Origin: Deltaproteobacteria bacterium
Lineage (GTDB): Bacteria > Desulfobacterota > Desulfovibrionia > Desulfovibrionales > Desulfovibrionaceae
DNA: 48,146 nt
NCBI GenBank assembly: GCA_009929215.1
Contig: SAAX01000013.1
Coordinates: forward strand, 1-48,146
Direction of reading: 5' to 3'
In this document: positions 24,351-33,239 of the stretch, in pieces
Layout of the letters: every line of letters begins with the position of its first letter
How positions within the stretch are numbered: position 1 is the stretch's first letter
Notes under the pieces: generated by a model
Database searches by the model: none
What the model was told of the DNA's origin: nothing
The model's input: the letters and a program-made list of their open reading frames with translations, nothing else
Position numbers and translations under genes: made by a program

Positions 24351-27092
24351 TTAAAATTCCAAGCCCATGATGGAAACATCGTCGCGGCGGTGTTCCGCGC
24401 CCTGATATTCGATGAGAGCCTGATTGAGTATTGCGCCCTGTTGGTGCAGCGGCAGGTCTGCCATTTCAAGCAGCAGAGAGCGGAAGCGGTTTTTGCCAAA
24501 GCTGCGGCGCTTGTTGCCGCCAATCTGGTCGATGACACCATCGCTCACCATGTACAGGCGCATGCCGGATTCGATATCGAGGGTATATTCTGTAAAATCC
24601 TGCTCAAAGTCGATGTGCCGGTAGGCGATGCCTTTTTTGTCCCCCTTGATTTCGTGCATTTCGCCCCGGTTGAGAATAAACAGGGGAAAACGCGCCCCGG
24701 CATAACAAAATCGGCCTGCCTGCGGCTGAACAAAAATCATGCCCAGTTCCATGCCGTCGTCCGAATCGCCGCCCTCGGTATGCTGGTTAAGGTTTTCCTG
24801 CATGATCTGGTGCACGCGTTTGAGCAGCCGGGCAACTCGCCCAGGGGTAACCTCGGAAAGCGCCCTGCTGAGGGCGCTGGAGGCGATCATGGTCATAAAG
24901 GCCCCCGGCACGCCGTGGCCTGTGCAGTCGCCAAGCACAAATAAATAGCCGTCGCCCCACTGTGCACCCAGATAAATATCCCCGCCTACAACATCGCGCG
25001 GAACCCACACAACAAAGTGGTCGGCAGCGGCGGTTTCACATATGTCTGCACCGGGCAAAATGGCCCGCTGGATTCGGCTGGCGTAGCGAATGCTGCCCGA
25101 AATAACTTCCAGGGCTTCATCGCGCTCTTGCTGTGATTTTTTGCGCTCTGTGGCGTCAAGCCCCACGCACAACAGGCCAGCCAGTGCGCCGGTTGTTTCA
25201 TCGTAGAGGGCGCGGTTGGTCCAGTTTACCCACACCCGTCTGCCGTCTTTGCAGATGTTTTCGTTTTCATTTTTCACAAAATGGTTGGGATCGCGCACCA
25301 TGCGGGCAAACAGGTTTTCGAGGTTGCGGCCAGATGTTTCCTGCTCTGGCGCAATGGTGCCCACCAGAGGTTTGCCAAGCACTTCTTCTTCAGTAAAGCC
25401 AAAAAACTGCTGGGCAAATTCGTTAAAGAACGTGATGAGCCCGCTGCAATCAAGTTTAAGGATGATGCTGTTGGCGTTTTCGACCAGTTCGCGGTATTTT
25501 ACTTCGCTTTCGCGCACGGCCATTTCCATGCGTACCTGCTCGGTAATGTCGCGGTACACATTGATAACACCCAAAAGATTGTCGTTTTCGTCTTCAAAGG
25601 GCACGCCCTGCATGTCAAACATGATTTCCGAGCCATCGGGGTAGGTGCGCCAGAACTGGTCGTGCAGGCTCTTTCGGCTGGTCATCACCCGCTGGTCTTT
25701 TTCAAAAACACCACGGGCATATTCTGGTGGGCGCAGGTCAAATATTGTTCTGTTAAGAATTTCTTCGCGCGGGTGGCCAAGGAAGGAGCAAAAGGCATCG
25801 TTTACAACCTGATACTCACCCTGGGAATTTTTGTAGCATATCAAAAGAGGCAGGGTGTTTATGAGCGAATCGAGCAGGGCGCGCTGCTTTTTGATTTCTT
25901 CTTCGCTCTGCATTCTTTCGGTAATATCAAGGCGTACAGCAGCAAAATGGGTGATCTGGCCCTTTTGGTTAAGGATGGGCGCGATGGATACACTCTCCCA
26001 AAAATGCTCGCCATTTTTCTTTTGGCTGATGCATTGGCCGTTCCACACCTTGCCCATAAGAATGTTTGGTCTGGCAGCGGCGTATGCATCCTGCCCGTTG
26101 CAGTGTGATGCAAATACTGCCGAAGGTTTGCCTATGACATCTGCCTTTGCATAGCCTGTTATGCTGCAAAATGCCGGGTTTACATATTCTATATTGCTGT
26201 CTGTGTCGGTAATTATGACGCTTACAGGGCTTTGCTCCACAACGCGCGAGAGTTTTTTGACCAGCATCTGGTTCTTTTTTTGTTCTGTAACATCGCGCAC
26301 AGAGGCAATGATCTGTTTTCCGCTTTCTGTCTGCAAGGGCGAAAGGGTAATATCAACAAACATCTGCTGGCCTGATTTTGTTTGCGCTTGCAGATCTGTA
26401 GTGCCCACGAGCTGGGTGGTTCCCCCCGACCTAAAATACTGCGCAAGGTTTGGCGTGGGCTCGTTATTGCTGGCCTGCGGAATAAGCAGCGCAATGTTCT
26501 GGTTCATCAGTTCTTCTCGCGTAAAACCAAATGTATGTTCTGCTTGGCTGTTGGCGTAGGTAATGCAACCTGTTCTGTTGATTATAAGCAGGGCGTCTGG
26601 CATGCTCTCCAATATTGTGGTGATGCGTGATTCGCTGCGGCTCAGTGCCTCGTTGCGCGATTCAAGGTTGTGCAAGAGATCTTCGCGCGAGGGCATGGCC
26701 ACGATTTGCCGCAGATTTTCCAGATCGCAATCAGAGAAACCTGCATTTTCCGGCAAGGGCTGGGAGCATTTATAAACAGCCGTTAGGTCTGTTTGGGCTG
26801 AAGATTTGACGCATTTGTAGAGTTTATAGGCGGCGCTGGGCAGGGCAATGCCTCTGGCGTAGCTGTATTCAATGGTCAGACTTTGTTCGTGTGCTGTAAG
26901 ATCAAGGTCAAAGCAAATGCCAAGGCCAATGTCGTTTTGCACAGCTGTGCGGCAACATTCTGAAAATGCCGTTATGGCTCTTGATATTGCAATTTCGTCA
27001 TAGTCCAGGGCAAGGATAAGGCGCAGAAATTTTTGCCGTGCTTCATTGAATGAACGGCTGTGGCGTAGTGCAATGTGGCCTAAAGCAGTCAT
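24351..27092 (-). CDS. Multi-PAS SpoIIE-type PP2C phosphatase (RsbU/SiaA-like)
   Basis: 913 residues. An N-terminal helical domain (about 1-130) of unclear type is followed by four PAS domains at about 160-275, 290-400, 415-530 and 545-660. A linker leads to a C-terminal SpoIIE/PP2C phosphatase, about 690-910, with the metal aspartates in DVVGGDIYLG and GDCTGHGVPGAFMTM, later MVSDGVIDQ and a terminal RRDDVSIMG. No membrane segment. The ATG overlaps the RsbX-like stop (ATGA). By context it would be switched on by the RsbT-like kinase and dephosphorylate a partner protein such as the SiaC-like product at 30.4 kb. Confidence 0.9.
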   Translation of the reverse strand: MTALGHIALRHSRSFNEARQKFLRLILALDYDEIAISRAITAFSECCRTAVQNDIGLGICFDLDLTAHEQSLTIEYSYARGIALPSAAYKLYKCVKSSAQTDLTAVYKCSQPLPENAGFSDCDLENLRQIVAMPSREDLLHNLESRNEALSRSESRITTILESMPDALLIINRTGCITYANSQAEHTFGFTREELMNQNIALLIPQASNNEPTPNLAQYFRSGGTTQLVGTTDLQAQTKSGQQMFVDITLSPLQTESGKQIIASVRDVTEQKKNQMLVKKLSRVVEQSPVSVIITDTDSNIEYVNPAFCSITGYAKADVIGKPSAVFASHCNGQDAYAAARPNILMGKVWNGQCISQKKNGEHFWESVSIAPILNQKGQITHFAAVRLDITERMQSEEEIKKQRALLDSLINTLPLLICYKNSQGEYQVVNDAFCSFLGHPREEILNRTIFDLRPPEYARGVFEKDQRVMTSRKSLHDQFWRTYPDGSEIMFDMQGVPFEDENDNLLGVINVYRDITEQVRMEMAVRESEVKYRELVENANSIILKLDCSGLITFFNEFAQQFFGFTEEEVLGKPLVGTIAPEQETSGRNLENLFARMVRDPNHFVKNENENICKDGRRVWVNWTNRALYDETTGALAGLLCVGLDATERKKSQQERDEALEVISGSIRYASRIQRAILPGADICETAAADHFVVWVPRDVVGGDIYLGAQWGDGYLFVLGDCTGHGVPGAFMTMIASSALSRALSEVTPGRVARLLKRVHQIMQENLNQHTEGGDSDDGMELGMIFVQPQAGRFCYAGARFPLFILNRGEMHEIKGDKKGIAYRHIDFEQDFTEYTLDIESGMRLYMVSDGVIDQIGGNKRRSFGKNRFRSLLLEMADLPLHQQGAILNQALIEYQGAEHRRDDVSIMGLEF

Positions 27093-27673
27093 CTGAAAAA
27101 CCTCACTGCCAGGCATGATGCATCGTCATTGTTTTTGCCAAGTGTATCAACAATCCGCGCCGCCACAGAGGCGGCGTTGCCTTTTAAAAGGCCAGGGTAC
27201 TCAAAAAGTTCAAAATGCTCGCGCACTCCGTCTGAATGCATGAGCAGCAGGTCTGCATTGTCGAGCTTGCGTGTGTGCTCTCTGGGGGTGCTGGCCATGT
27301 AACCCAAGATGCCCTCGCGCGAGAGCAGCCGCTCAGAATCGAGCCCGCGAAAAATGCGGCAGGTGATATTGCCAATGCCCGCCATGCTAAGCTGGCCGCT
27401 CTTGAGATCTATGCGACACAAGCAGGCAACAGCCCCTTGCGTTGATTTTAATACCTCATGTACCCCATGCAATATCTCTGTAAGTGTGGCTTCTGAGTTG
27501 GCCTCAATATAGTTTTTAGCTGTAACAGCTGCTATGGCTGCATTGGGGCCATGCCCCACACCATCTATGACGGCGCATAACAGAATTCCTTTTTGCTCTA
27601 GTGTGATGCCTGAATCGCCGCATTGGTCACCTTGCAAAGCCCTGGTGGCAACGCCATATTCCGTTTTGCCCAT
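27089..27673 (-). CDS. RsbX-like PP2C phosphatase
   Basis: 194 residues, a bare SpoIIE/PP2C domain without sensor: GDQCGDSG, CAVIDGVGHGPNAAIAA, SMAGIGNITCRIF, LLMHSDGVREHF and a terminal NDDASCLAVRF. RsbX resets stressosomes by dephosphorylating RsbR and RsbS. The ATG shares its A with the TGA of the RsbT-like gene (TGATG). GGTAACC gives a modest ribosome site; a longer frame to 27715 lies inside the upstream gene. Confidence 0.88.
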   Translation of the reverse strand: MGKTEYGVATRALQGDQCGDSGITLEQKGILLCAVIDGVGHGPNAAIAAVTAKNYIEANSEATLTEILHGVHEVLKSTQGAVACLCRIDLKSGQLSMAGIGNITCRIFRGLDSERLLSREGILGYMASTPREHTRKLDNADLLLMHSDGVREHFELFEYPGLLKGNAASVAARIVDTLGKNNDDASCLAVRFFR

Positions 27674-28083
27674 CAGGTTACCTTCCATTTGCGGGCCAGG
27701 CAGCGCACACCGCAACCGGGCTCAGATTCGATGGTAAACTCGTCCATAATGCGCTTAACACTGGGAAGGCCCAAACCCAGCGTGCCGCCAGTGCTGTAGC
27801 TGTCGGTAAGGGCTTTTGCGATATCTGCAATGCCGGGGCCCTGGTCTACGGCCAGTACCTCAACGCCCTGCCTGCCGTATACTTGCAGCGCCTTGATCCT
27901 GACCTCGCCCTGCCCGGCATAATGCAAGATGTTTGTTGCAAGTTCTGAAACCACGGTTGCCACCAAAAACTGGTCTGATTCAGCAAAGCCAATATCTGCG
28001 CAAAGGCGGCGTGCTGCACTGATTGCCATGGCATTGTCTACAGAGTCGGTGATGGAAAAAACCAGCTCCGTGTCAGCGAACAT
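27673..28083 (-). CDS. RsbT-like switch serine/threonine kinase
   Basis: 136 residues with a GHKL ATP-binding fold. The N-box is SELATNILHYA, the G1 box DQGPGIADI, then the ALTDSYSTGGTLGLGLPSVKRIMDEF segment characteristic of RsbT rather than RsbW. RsbT phosphorylates the STAS proteins of the stressosome, is released and then activates an RsbU-type phosphatase. Its start overlaps the STAS gene by 11 bases. Confidence 0.92.
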   Translation of the reverse strand: MFADTELVFSITDSVDNAMAISAARRLCADIGFAESDQFLVATVVSELATNILHYAGQGEVRIKALQVYGRQGVEVLAVDQGPGIADIAKALTDSYSTGGTLGLGLPSVKRIMDEFTIESEPGCGVRCLARKWKVT

Positions 28084-28576
28084 CCGTATTCTCCGCCGTA
28101 TTCTCCGCAGTGTCTGGCGGCTCTGTTTGCGCGCTGGCTTCTTCTGTCATTGCCTCCTCTTCGGGGGCGGGCTGCGGCTCGTTTACAGTGCTTGCCAACA
28201 TATCCATGGCATCTGCCAGACCAAGGGCGGTGGTGAAGCAGTCAAAATCCGCTTCAAGTTCTATGAGGGCAGCCACAACCCCCGGCTGAAAGCCAGAAAA
28301 AACCACTCGTGCCCCAAGCAGGCTCAGCATCCTTGCCGTGCTGGACAGCAGTTCAAAAGTACCACTGTCCAGAAACAGGACGGGAGAAACGTCAATAACA
28401 ACCTGACGTGTTCCATCAGAGTGTACCCTGTCGAGCAGGGCCTTTTTGAATTGCAAAAAAACACTGTCGTCAAAGCCGTCTGGCGCGGTGGCGATCAGGG
28501 TGTCATTTACGACATGCAGCCCGTGGTTGTTCAGGCTGCTGTTTATACTGTCTTGGGCCAAGGTTTCCTGGCGCAT
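28073..28576 (-). CDS. RsbS-like STAS domain protein with acidic tail
   Basis: 167 residues. The STAS domain (about 20-125) contains the phosphoacceptor site FLDSGTFELL. The last 35 residues are a low-complexity acidic tail of Glu, Pro, Ala and Thr, ending in a short AENTAENT repeat encoded by a direct repeat in the DNA. RsbS is the core stressosome scaffold that holds RsbT. The acidic tail is not typical of RsbS and its purpose is unknown. GGAG precedes the ATG. Confidence 0.85.
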   Translation of the reverse strand: MRQETLAQDSINSSLNNHGLHVVNDTLIATAPDGFDDSVFLQFKKALLDRVHSDGTRQVVIDVSPVLFLDSGTFELLSSTARMLSLLGARVVFSGFQPGVVAALIELEADFDCFTTALGLADAMDMLASTVNEPQPAPEEEAMTEEASAQTEPPDTAENTAENTDVR

Positions 28577-28596
28577 CGTTTACTCCAGGATTACGG

Positions 28597-29391
28597 CTAT
28601 TTTACCTTTCTGACTTCAAAATTCTGCTGACAAAAAGCATCGGCCAGCGCATCGCGCAGGTTGGAGTTTGTGGCCACATCGCCAAGGTCTATGCCAAGCT
28701 GCACCAGAGCCTCGGCCACAGCTGGCGATATGCCCGATATGATGCAGCGGCAGCCCATGAGCTTGGTGGCCTTGGTGATCTTGATAAGGTGGTTGGCCAC
28801 GGCTGTGTCCACGGCGGCAACGCCCTGAATATCCAGAATGATGGTTTTGGCCGACACATTTTTGATCTTGGTAAGCATGGCATTCATCATCTGCTTGGCG
28901 CGCATGGAATCCACAACGCCTACAATGGGCAGCACAACTATGCCTTCCCACAGGCTGATGGCAGGTGTTGAAATCTCCTGAATGGTGCGGCTTTGCTCAA
29001 GCATCCTTTTTTCTGCCTGTACGCGCTCGGTAATATCCACAACATACTCCAACCCGCCGACAATTTCGCCATTTTCATTGTAAAACGGGGTTGCGGAGTA
29101 CTCTATGGGTATTCTGCGGCCATTAAGATTGATTTCGTTACGTGTCTGATACTGCTCTCCATTGGCGATGGCTTTGCGCATACAACAGTCAGGCGTGTTG
29201 CAGTGCTGCGTATTCATGATGTCATAGCAGTAACGGCCCTCAATCTCGCTCCAGTCCATGCCCAGCAGGGAACGCCCCTGAGCGTTGAGGAAAACTATCT
29301 GAAAGTTTTTGTTCACAGCCATTACCGGCGTTGGAATTTGTTCCAGTACCTGCTGGGCCAGATTTTCACCAAAATCCTCATACCTTTTCAT
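28597..29391 (-). CDS. RsbR-like stressosome sensor, PAS plus STAS
   Basis: 264 residues (281 if the ATG at 29442 is used). The N-terminal PAS domain (about 10-125; PTPVMAVNKNFQIVF...YVVDITERVQ) replaces the non-heme globin sensor of Bacillus RsbR. The PAS has a CC pair and nearby Cys (HCNTPDCCMRKA) of a kind seen in redox or metal-sensing PAS proteins. The STAS domain (about 145-260) includes PAISLWEGIVVLPIVGVVD and the phosphoacceptor region AAVDTAVANHLI, whose Thr matches RsbR. First gene of the operon, with a 490-base gap upstream. Confidence 0.87.
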   Translation of the reverse strand: MKRYEDFGENLAQQVLEQIPTPVMAVNKNFQIVFLNAQGRSLLGMDWSEIEGRYCYDIMNTQHCNTPDCCMRKAIANGEQYQTRNEINLNGRRIPIEYSATPFYNENGEIVGGLEYVVDITERVQAEKRMLEQSRTIQEISTPAISLWEGIVVLPIVGVVDSMRAKQMMNAMLTKIKNVSAKTIILDIQGVAAVDTAVANHLIKITKATKLMGCRCIISGISPAVAEALVQLGIDLGDVATNSNLRDALADAFCQQNFEVRKVK

Positions 29392-29884
29392 CGTGCTACC
29401 TGCCTGCGTGTCAGAGTGGTTGAGTAGGGTGGCGTGCCGCATTGTATAATTGGTTAATTATAGACAATAAAATTAAAAAAATTAGCGTGTTATTGGGATG
29501 TATGCGCCGTATTTAACCGAGAATGAGTATTGTCTTTGTTGCATCTATTGCCAGGTAGGTAATTGATGGCGTATGTTTTTTTAAATCTTTCAAGTGTTGA
29601 AATTTTTATGTTATATAAATTGCTTTGTTTGTAGATTTGATATCTTATGCTAAAAATTTTTTGCCGTGCTAATAAATTATCTCATTAGTGGACGCATATC
29701 AATTTAAATGTTGTTCAACAGTTTATAGTGTCGATTATTTTCTTTTTTATTTTATGATAAGAGCATGGCAGTAGTAAAAATGTTGATTGATCGTTCAAGT
29801 TGCTGTGCTTGCCTTAAGCAGCACCATATGTCATGGCGCTGAAGTTGCCCATTCTTTGTTAGCCCTGCTGGCTGGAGGTACACA
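29392..29884. promoter_or_regulatory. Divergent AT-rich region between stressosome and SiaB operons
   Basis: 490 bases, very AT-rich at 29450-29760, with no open frame of note. It must carry the promoters of both operons, but no consensus -24/-12 or -35/-10 pair could be assigned. GGAGG at 29874-29878 is the ribosome site of the siaB-like gene. Confidence 0.5.
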
Positions 29885-30430
29885 ATGCTTGCTATGGAAA
29901 TGTTGGAATTCAAAAAGCGTTTGGCAAAGAGCGGCATTATTTTTTGTTATAGCGGCTATATGACAGAAGAAATTCTGTATGGTATAGGCAATGCCCTTAA
30001 AGCAAAACTTGATGTGGAAGACTTTGACCGCAAGGTAACCAAGGCTGCGTTTGCTATTTTTGTTGAGCAGGTGCAAAACGTCATCCGCTATTCTGCAGAG
30101 AAGATTCCCACTACAGAATGTGACTCCATGCGTTATGGCATACTTTCTGTCGGCTACAGTGGAGAAAGCGTTTTTGTGAGTTGCGGCAATGCCGTTGATA
30201 ACGAAAGTGCAGAGACCCTGCGCACCGTACTGGGCAAGATCAAGGGGCTGGACAGGGAAGGGCTTAAGGCCCTGTGGAAAGAAACACTGAAGGGCGACAC
30301 CCCTATGGGCAGCAAGGGCGCCGGGGTTGGGTTTATTGATATAGCGCGTCAGGCCAGGGGCGGCGTGGAGTTTGATTTTTTTCGGCTTGATGATGAAAAT
30401 ACGTTTTTTACTGTAAAAGCATATATATAG
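29885..30430 (+). CDS. SiaB-like protein kinase (DUF6272)
   Basis: 181 residues. GHKL-like features are FVEQVQNVIRYSAE (N-box with Glu and Asn) and GSKGAGVGFIDIARQA (glycine-rich lid), as in SiaB of Pseudomonas, which phosphorylates SiaC. No signal peptide. It is AT-richer than its neighbours. The siaC-like gene follows after 12 bases and the HD-GYP gene after that, in the Sia order but with a phosphodiesterase-type output. Confidence 0.85.
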   Translation: MLAMEMLEFKKRLAKSGIIFCYSGYMTEEILYGIGNALKAKLDVEDFDRKVTKAAFAIFVEQVQNVIRYSAEKIPTTECDSMRYGILSVGYSGESVFVSCGNAVDNESAETLRTVLGKIKGLDREGLKALWKETLKGDTPMGSKGAGVGFIDIARQARGGVEFDFFRLDDENTFFTVKAYI

Positions 30431-30442
30431 GCGGGTGATGCG

Positions 30443-30832
30443 ATGGATAATATTTTTATTAAACAAGGAACTCGTTCGCCTGAGATTACATTCGACTTTA
30501 ACCAGAATGTTTTTGAGATTAAAGGAGAATCATACCCCGAAGATGTAAATGAATTTTACGGCGAAATTATGGACAAGCTTGAAAAGTATTTGTCCGATAT
30601 TTGTGACGCAAGCATCAAATTTTTGTTTGAATTTATCTATTTCAACAGTAGCACTGCAAAAATACTTATGACATTGTTTGAATTGCTGGATGAAGCGGCC
30701 AGCAAGGGCAATACTATAGAAATTACCTGGCGCTATGAACGTGACGACGACAATATGCAAGAGTTGGGTGAAGAATTTAGCGAAGAACTAAAGCACGCTT
30801 CCTTCAACCTTGAGCCCATGGATGAAGTATGA
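30443..30832 (+). CDS. SiaC-like regulatory phosphoprotein (DUF1987)
   Basis: 129 residues matching DUF1987: the N-terminal IKQGTRSPEITFDFNQNVFEI strands and the YFNSSTAKILMTLFELLDEA motif. Its Ser/Thr cluster aligns with the phosphorylated Thr of Pseudomonas SiaC (NTSSSK). Unphosphorylated SiaC binds and stimulates a diguanylate cyclase there. Here the next gene, overlapping by ATGA, is an HD-GYP protein, so it may be the partner. Confidence 0.9.
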   Translation: MDNIFIKQGTRSPEITFDFNQNVFEIKGESYPEDVNEFYGEIMDKLEKYLSDICDASIKFLFEFIYFNSSTAKILMTLFELLDEAASKGNTIEITWRYERDDDNMQELGEEFSEELKHASFNLEPMDEV

Positions 30833-32877
30833 GCTTCGACACATTCAAGGCAGAGCAAAAGGCCATTGAAAGGGCGCAGGCCGCGCTGGACAACCCGGAC
30901 AAGGTTGATCTGGAGGCCGAGTTTCGCGAGCTTTTGGTTGCCTACGCCAAGCTGCTTAAGGTTACTGGCCGCATTGTGCGCATGAGCGACCGCAGCGAAG
31001 AGCGGCTTAAGGTCGCCAACGTAACCATTGTGCGGCAGCAGCAAGAGCTTGAAAAAGCCCACGGGCAGCTCTCTGAGCACGCCCAGCTGCTTGAAAACAA
31101 GGTGCGCGACCGCACCAAGGAGCTGGTTGCCGCCCAGAGCAAGCTTGAACAGCTCGTGCAGCTGGGTATCGCGCTTTCGGTCGAGCGGCAGCACTCCAAG
31201 TTTATGGAAATGATTGTGGAGGGGCAAAAGCACCTTACCAATGCAGACGGCGGTATATTGTTCAGCCGGGATGGTGATGCGCTCAAGTACGAAACGCTAC
31301 GCTTTGACACTCTTGATCTGCGCCTGGGTGGCCTTTCTGGCAACCCGCTAGATTACCCATCCATTCCGTTGCGCGATGCGCAGGGCAAGCCAAACTATTT
31401 TAATCCCGTTGCGCAGGCCGTGCTGACAGAGCGCACCATCAACGTGCATAATATTAATGAATGCAAAGACTTTGATTTTGCAGATATCATGCAGTTTGAT
31501 GAACAGCAGGCCTATCATTCACAATCATTTTTGGCCGTGCCACTCAAACCGCGCAAGGGTGAGGTTTTGGGGGTGCTTGTGCTGATCAATGCCCGGGCAA
31601 GTGGTACGGGCCGGGTTATCAGCTTTGACGACGAGGCGGAAAAATTTATCGAGGCGTTGGCTTCGCAGGCTGCGGTTGCCGTAGACAACAAAAATCTGCT
31701 TGAAGCGCAAAACGCCCTGCTTGATTCCATTATCCAGGTTATTGCCTCGGCCATTGACGCCAAATCACCTTACACCGGGGGGCACTGCGCCCGCGTGCCC
31801 GTGCTGGGCAAACTGCTGGCGCGGGCAGCCTGCGAATCCAATGACGAAGCCTTCTCTGCCTTTAACATGACCGAAGACCAGTGGAGGGAATTTCATCTGG
31901 CTGGCTGGCTGCACGACTGCGGCAAGGTCACAACACCCGAATATGTGGTTGATAAGGCAACCAAGCTCGAAACCGTCTACAACCGCATACACGAAGTACG
32001 CATGCGCTTTGAGGTACTGCTGCGCGACCGCCGCATTGCATATCAAGAGGCCCTGCTGCGTGGCGAAGACCCGGAAAAATGCCGACATGCTCTGCAAGAG
32101 GCCGAGCAGGCACTGTTTGATGATTTTGCCTTTGTTGCCGAATGCAACATTGGCGGCGAATTTATGGATCAGGCAAAGATCGACCGCCTGATGCAGATTG
32201 CCGCCCAAACCTGGATGCGTCATTTTGACGATCAGCTGGGCTTGTCGTGGGTAGAGCTGCACCGCAAGGATTCCATGTACACGCAACTGCCAGTTAAGGA
32301 ATACGTGCTGGCAGACAAAAAGGAGCATCTTGTCAAGCGCGATAAAGATTCGTCTGTGCTTTCAATAATGGAACAGTACGGTATATCAATGACCATTCCA
32401 CGGTATATGTATAACCATGGCGAGCTGTACAATCTGTGCATTAAGCGCGGAACGCTCAATGACGAAGAGCGCTACAAGATTAATGATCATGTGATACAGT
32501 CGTTGATCATGCTCAACAAACTGCCATTCCCCACGCACCTTTCGCGTGTACCAGAAATTGCCTCTGCCCATCATGAAACAATTGAGGGAACAGGGTATCC
32601 GCGCAAACTATCGGGCGAGGATATGAGCGTGCAGGCAAAAATTTTGGCCATTGCAGATATCTTTGACGCCCTGACGGCTTCAGACCGCCCGTACAAAAAG
32701 GCAAAAACCCTGAGCGAATCGTTAAAGATTATGAGCTTTATGCGCAATGACAAGCACATAGACGCAAAACTGTTTGATCTCTTTCTCACCAGCGGCGTAT
32801 TCAGCGAGTTTGCAGAAAAATATCTGAAGCCAGAGCAGATAGATTCCCTTGAAATACAGAGCTTTTTAAGCCGATAG
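30829..32877 (+). CDS. Coiled coil-GAF-HD-GYP phosphohydrolase
   Basis: 682 residues, cytoplasmic. Coiled coil about 50-110; GAF about 110-285; HD-GYP about 295-680. The HD motif is GWLHDCGKVTTPEYV. The C-terminal motif is HHETIEGTGYP, close to the usual HHE-DGxGYP with Glu for Asp. Between them lies a long insertion of about 180 residues with MYNHGELYNL, also found in the 43.6 kb paralogue. HD-GYP proteins hydrolyse c-di-GMP or related dinucleotides. Start overlaps the SiaC-like stop, and a strong terminator follows. Confidence 0.88.
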   Translation: MSFDTFKAEQKAIERAQAALDNPDKVDLEAEFRELLVAYAKLLKVTGRIVRMSDRSEERLKVANVTIVRQQQELEKAHGQLSEHAQLLENKVRDRTKELVAAQSKLEQLVQLGIALSVERQHSKFMEMIVEGQKHLTNADGGILFSRDGDALKYETLRFDTLDLRLGGLSGNPLDYPSIPLRDAQGKPNYFNPVAQAVLTERTINVHNINECKDFDFADIMQFDEQQAYHSQSFLAVPLKPRKGEVLGVLVLINARASGTGRVISFDDEAEKFIEALASQAAVAVDNKNLLEAQNALLDSIIQVIASAIDAKSPYTGGHCARVPVLGKLLARAACESNDEAFSAFNMTEDQWREFHLAGWLHDCGKVTTPEYVVDKATKLETVYNRIHEVRMRFEVLLRDRRIAYQEALLRGEDPEKCRHALQEAEQALFDDFAFVAECNIGGEFMDQAKIDRLMQIAAQTWMRHFDDQLGLSWVELHRKDSMYTQLPVKEYVLADKKEHLVKRDKDSSVLSIMEQYGISMTIPRYMYNHGELYNLCIKRGTLNDEERYKINDHVIQSLIMLNKLPFPTHLSRVPEIASAHHETIEGTGYPRKLSGEDMSVQAKILAIADIFDALTASDRPYKKAKTLSESLKIMSFMRNDKHIDAKLFDLFLTSGVFSEFAEKYLKPEQIDSLEIQSFLSR

Positions 32878-32962
32878 GGCAGGGCGCGTGCTTGGCATGT
32901 CGCAAGGCATGTAAAGAGGCAACGCCATACTGTCTGTTCGCTGGCACTGCACATTCATTACT

Positions 32963-33016
32963 TAAAGAGGCAATAAGCCCGCAGCCAGTATGGTTAGCGG
33001 GCTTATTGCCTCTTTA
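32963..33016 (+). terminator. Terminator after the SiaB-SiaC-HD-GYP operon
   Basis: A 20-bp perfect stem, TAAAGAGGCAATAAGCCCGC (32963-32982) with its complement at 32997-33016, around a 14-base loop. The stem itself ends in CTTTA on the plus strand and TTAAG on the minus, so it could act both ways between two convergent genes. Confidence 0.85.
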
Positions 33017-33239
33017 GAGGTACACAGGTTGTCGCAAATGGGGGTGAACTGGCTGTGGAAAGTTTTTTTGCTTTGTCTGTCTTTTGGTTTGTCAACCAAG
33101 CAAGCGTTGTTGGGCTAATAAGTTGCGCACATCAATTATTAACCCCTGCCCTCTGCGCCACAACGGTCTTGAGTGGTTTATCGTGGCGGCAAGCTGTAGC
33201 TGTCCCTGGCGGAACAAGGTCTGCTCCAGCCAATGAGCG
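33017..33239. other. Short non-coding stretch between convergent genes
   Basis: 223 bases between the terminator and the end of the Crp/Fnr gene. A leftward frame continues past the regulator in another phase for some 45 codons, but has no start or known motif. Nothing else is recognisable. Confidence 0.4.

Noticed and set aside
24351-29391. SigB-type general stress operon
   Set aside because: No sigma factor or RsbV/RsbW pair is present; the kinase is of RsbT type.
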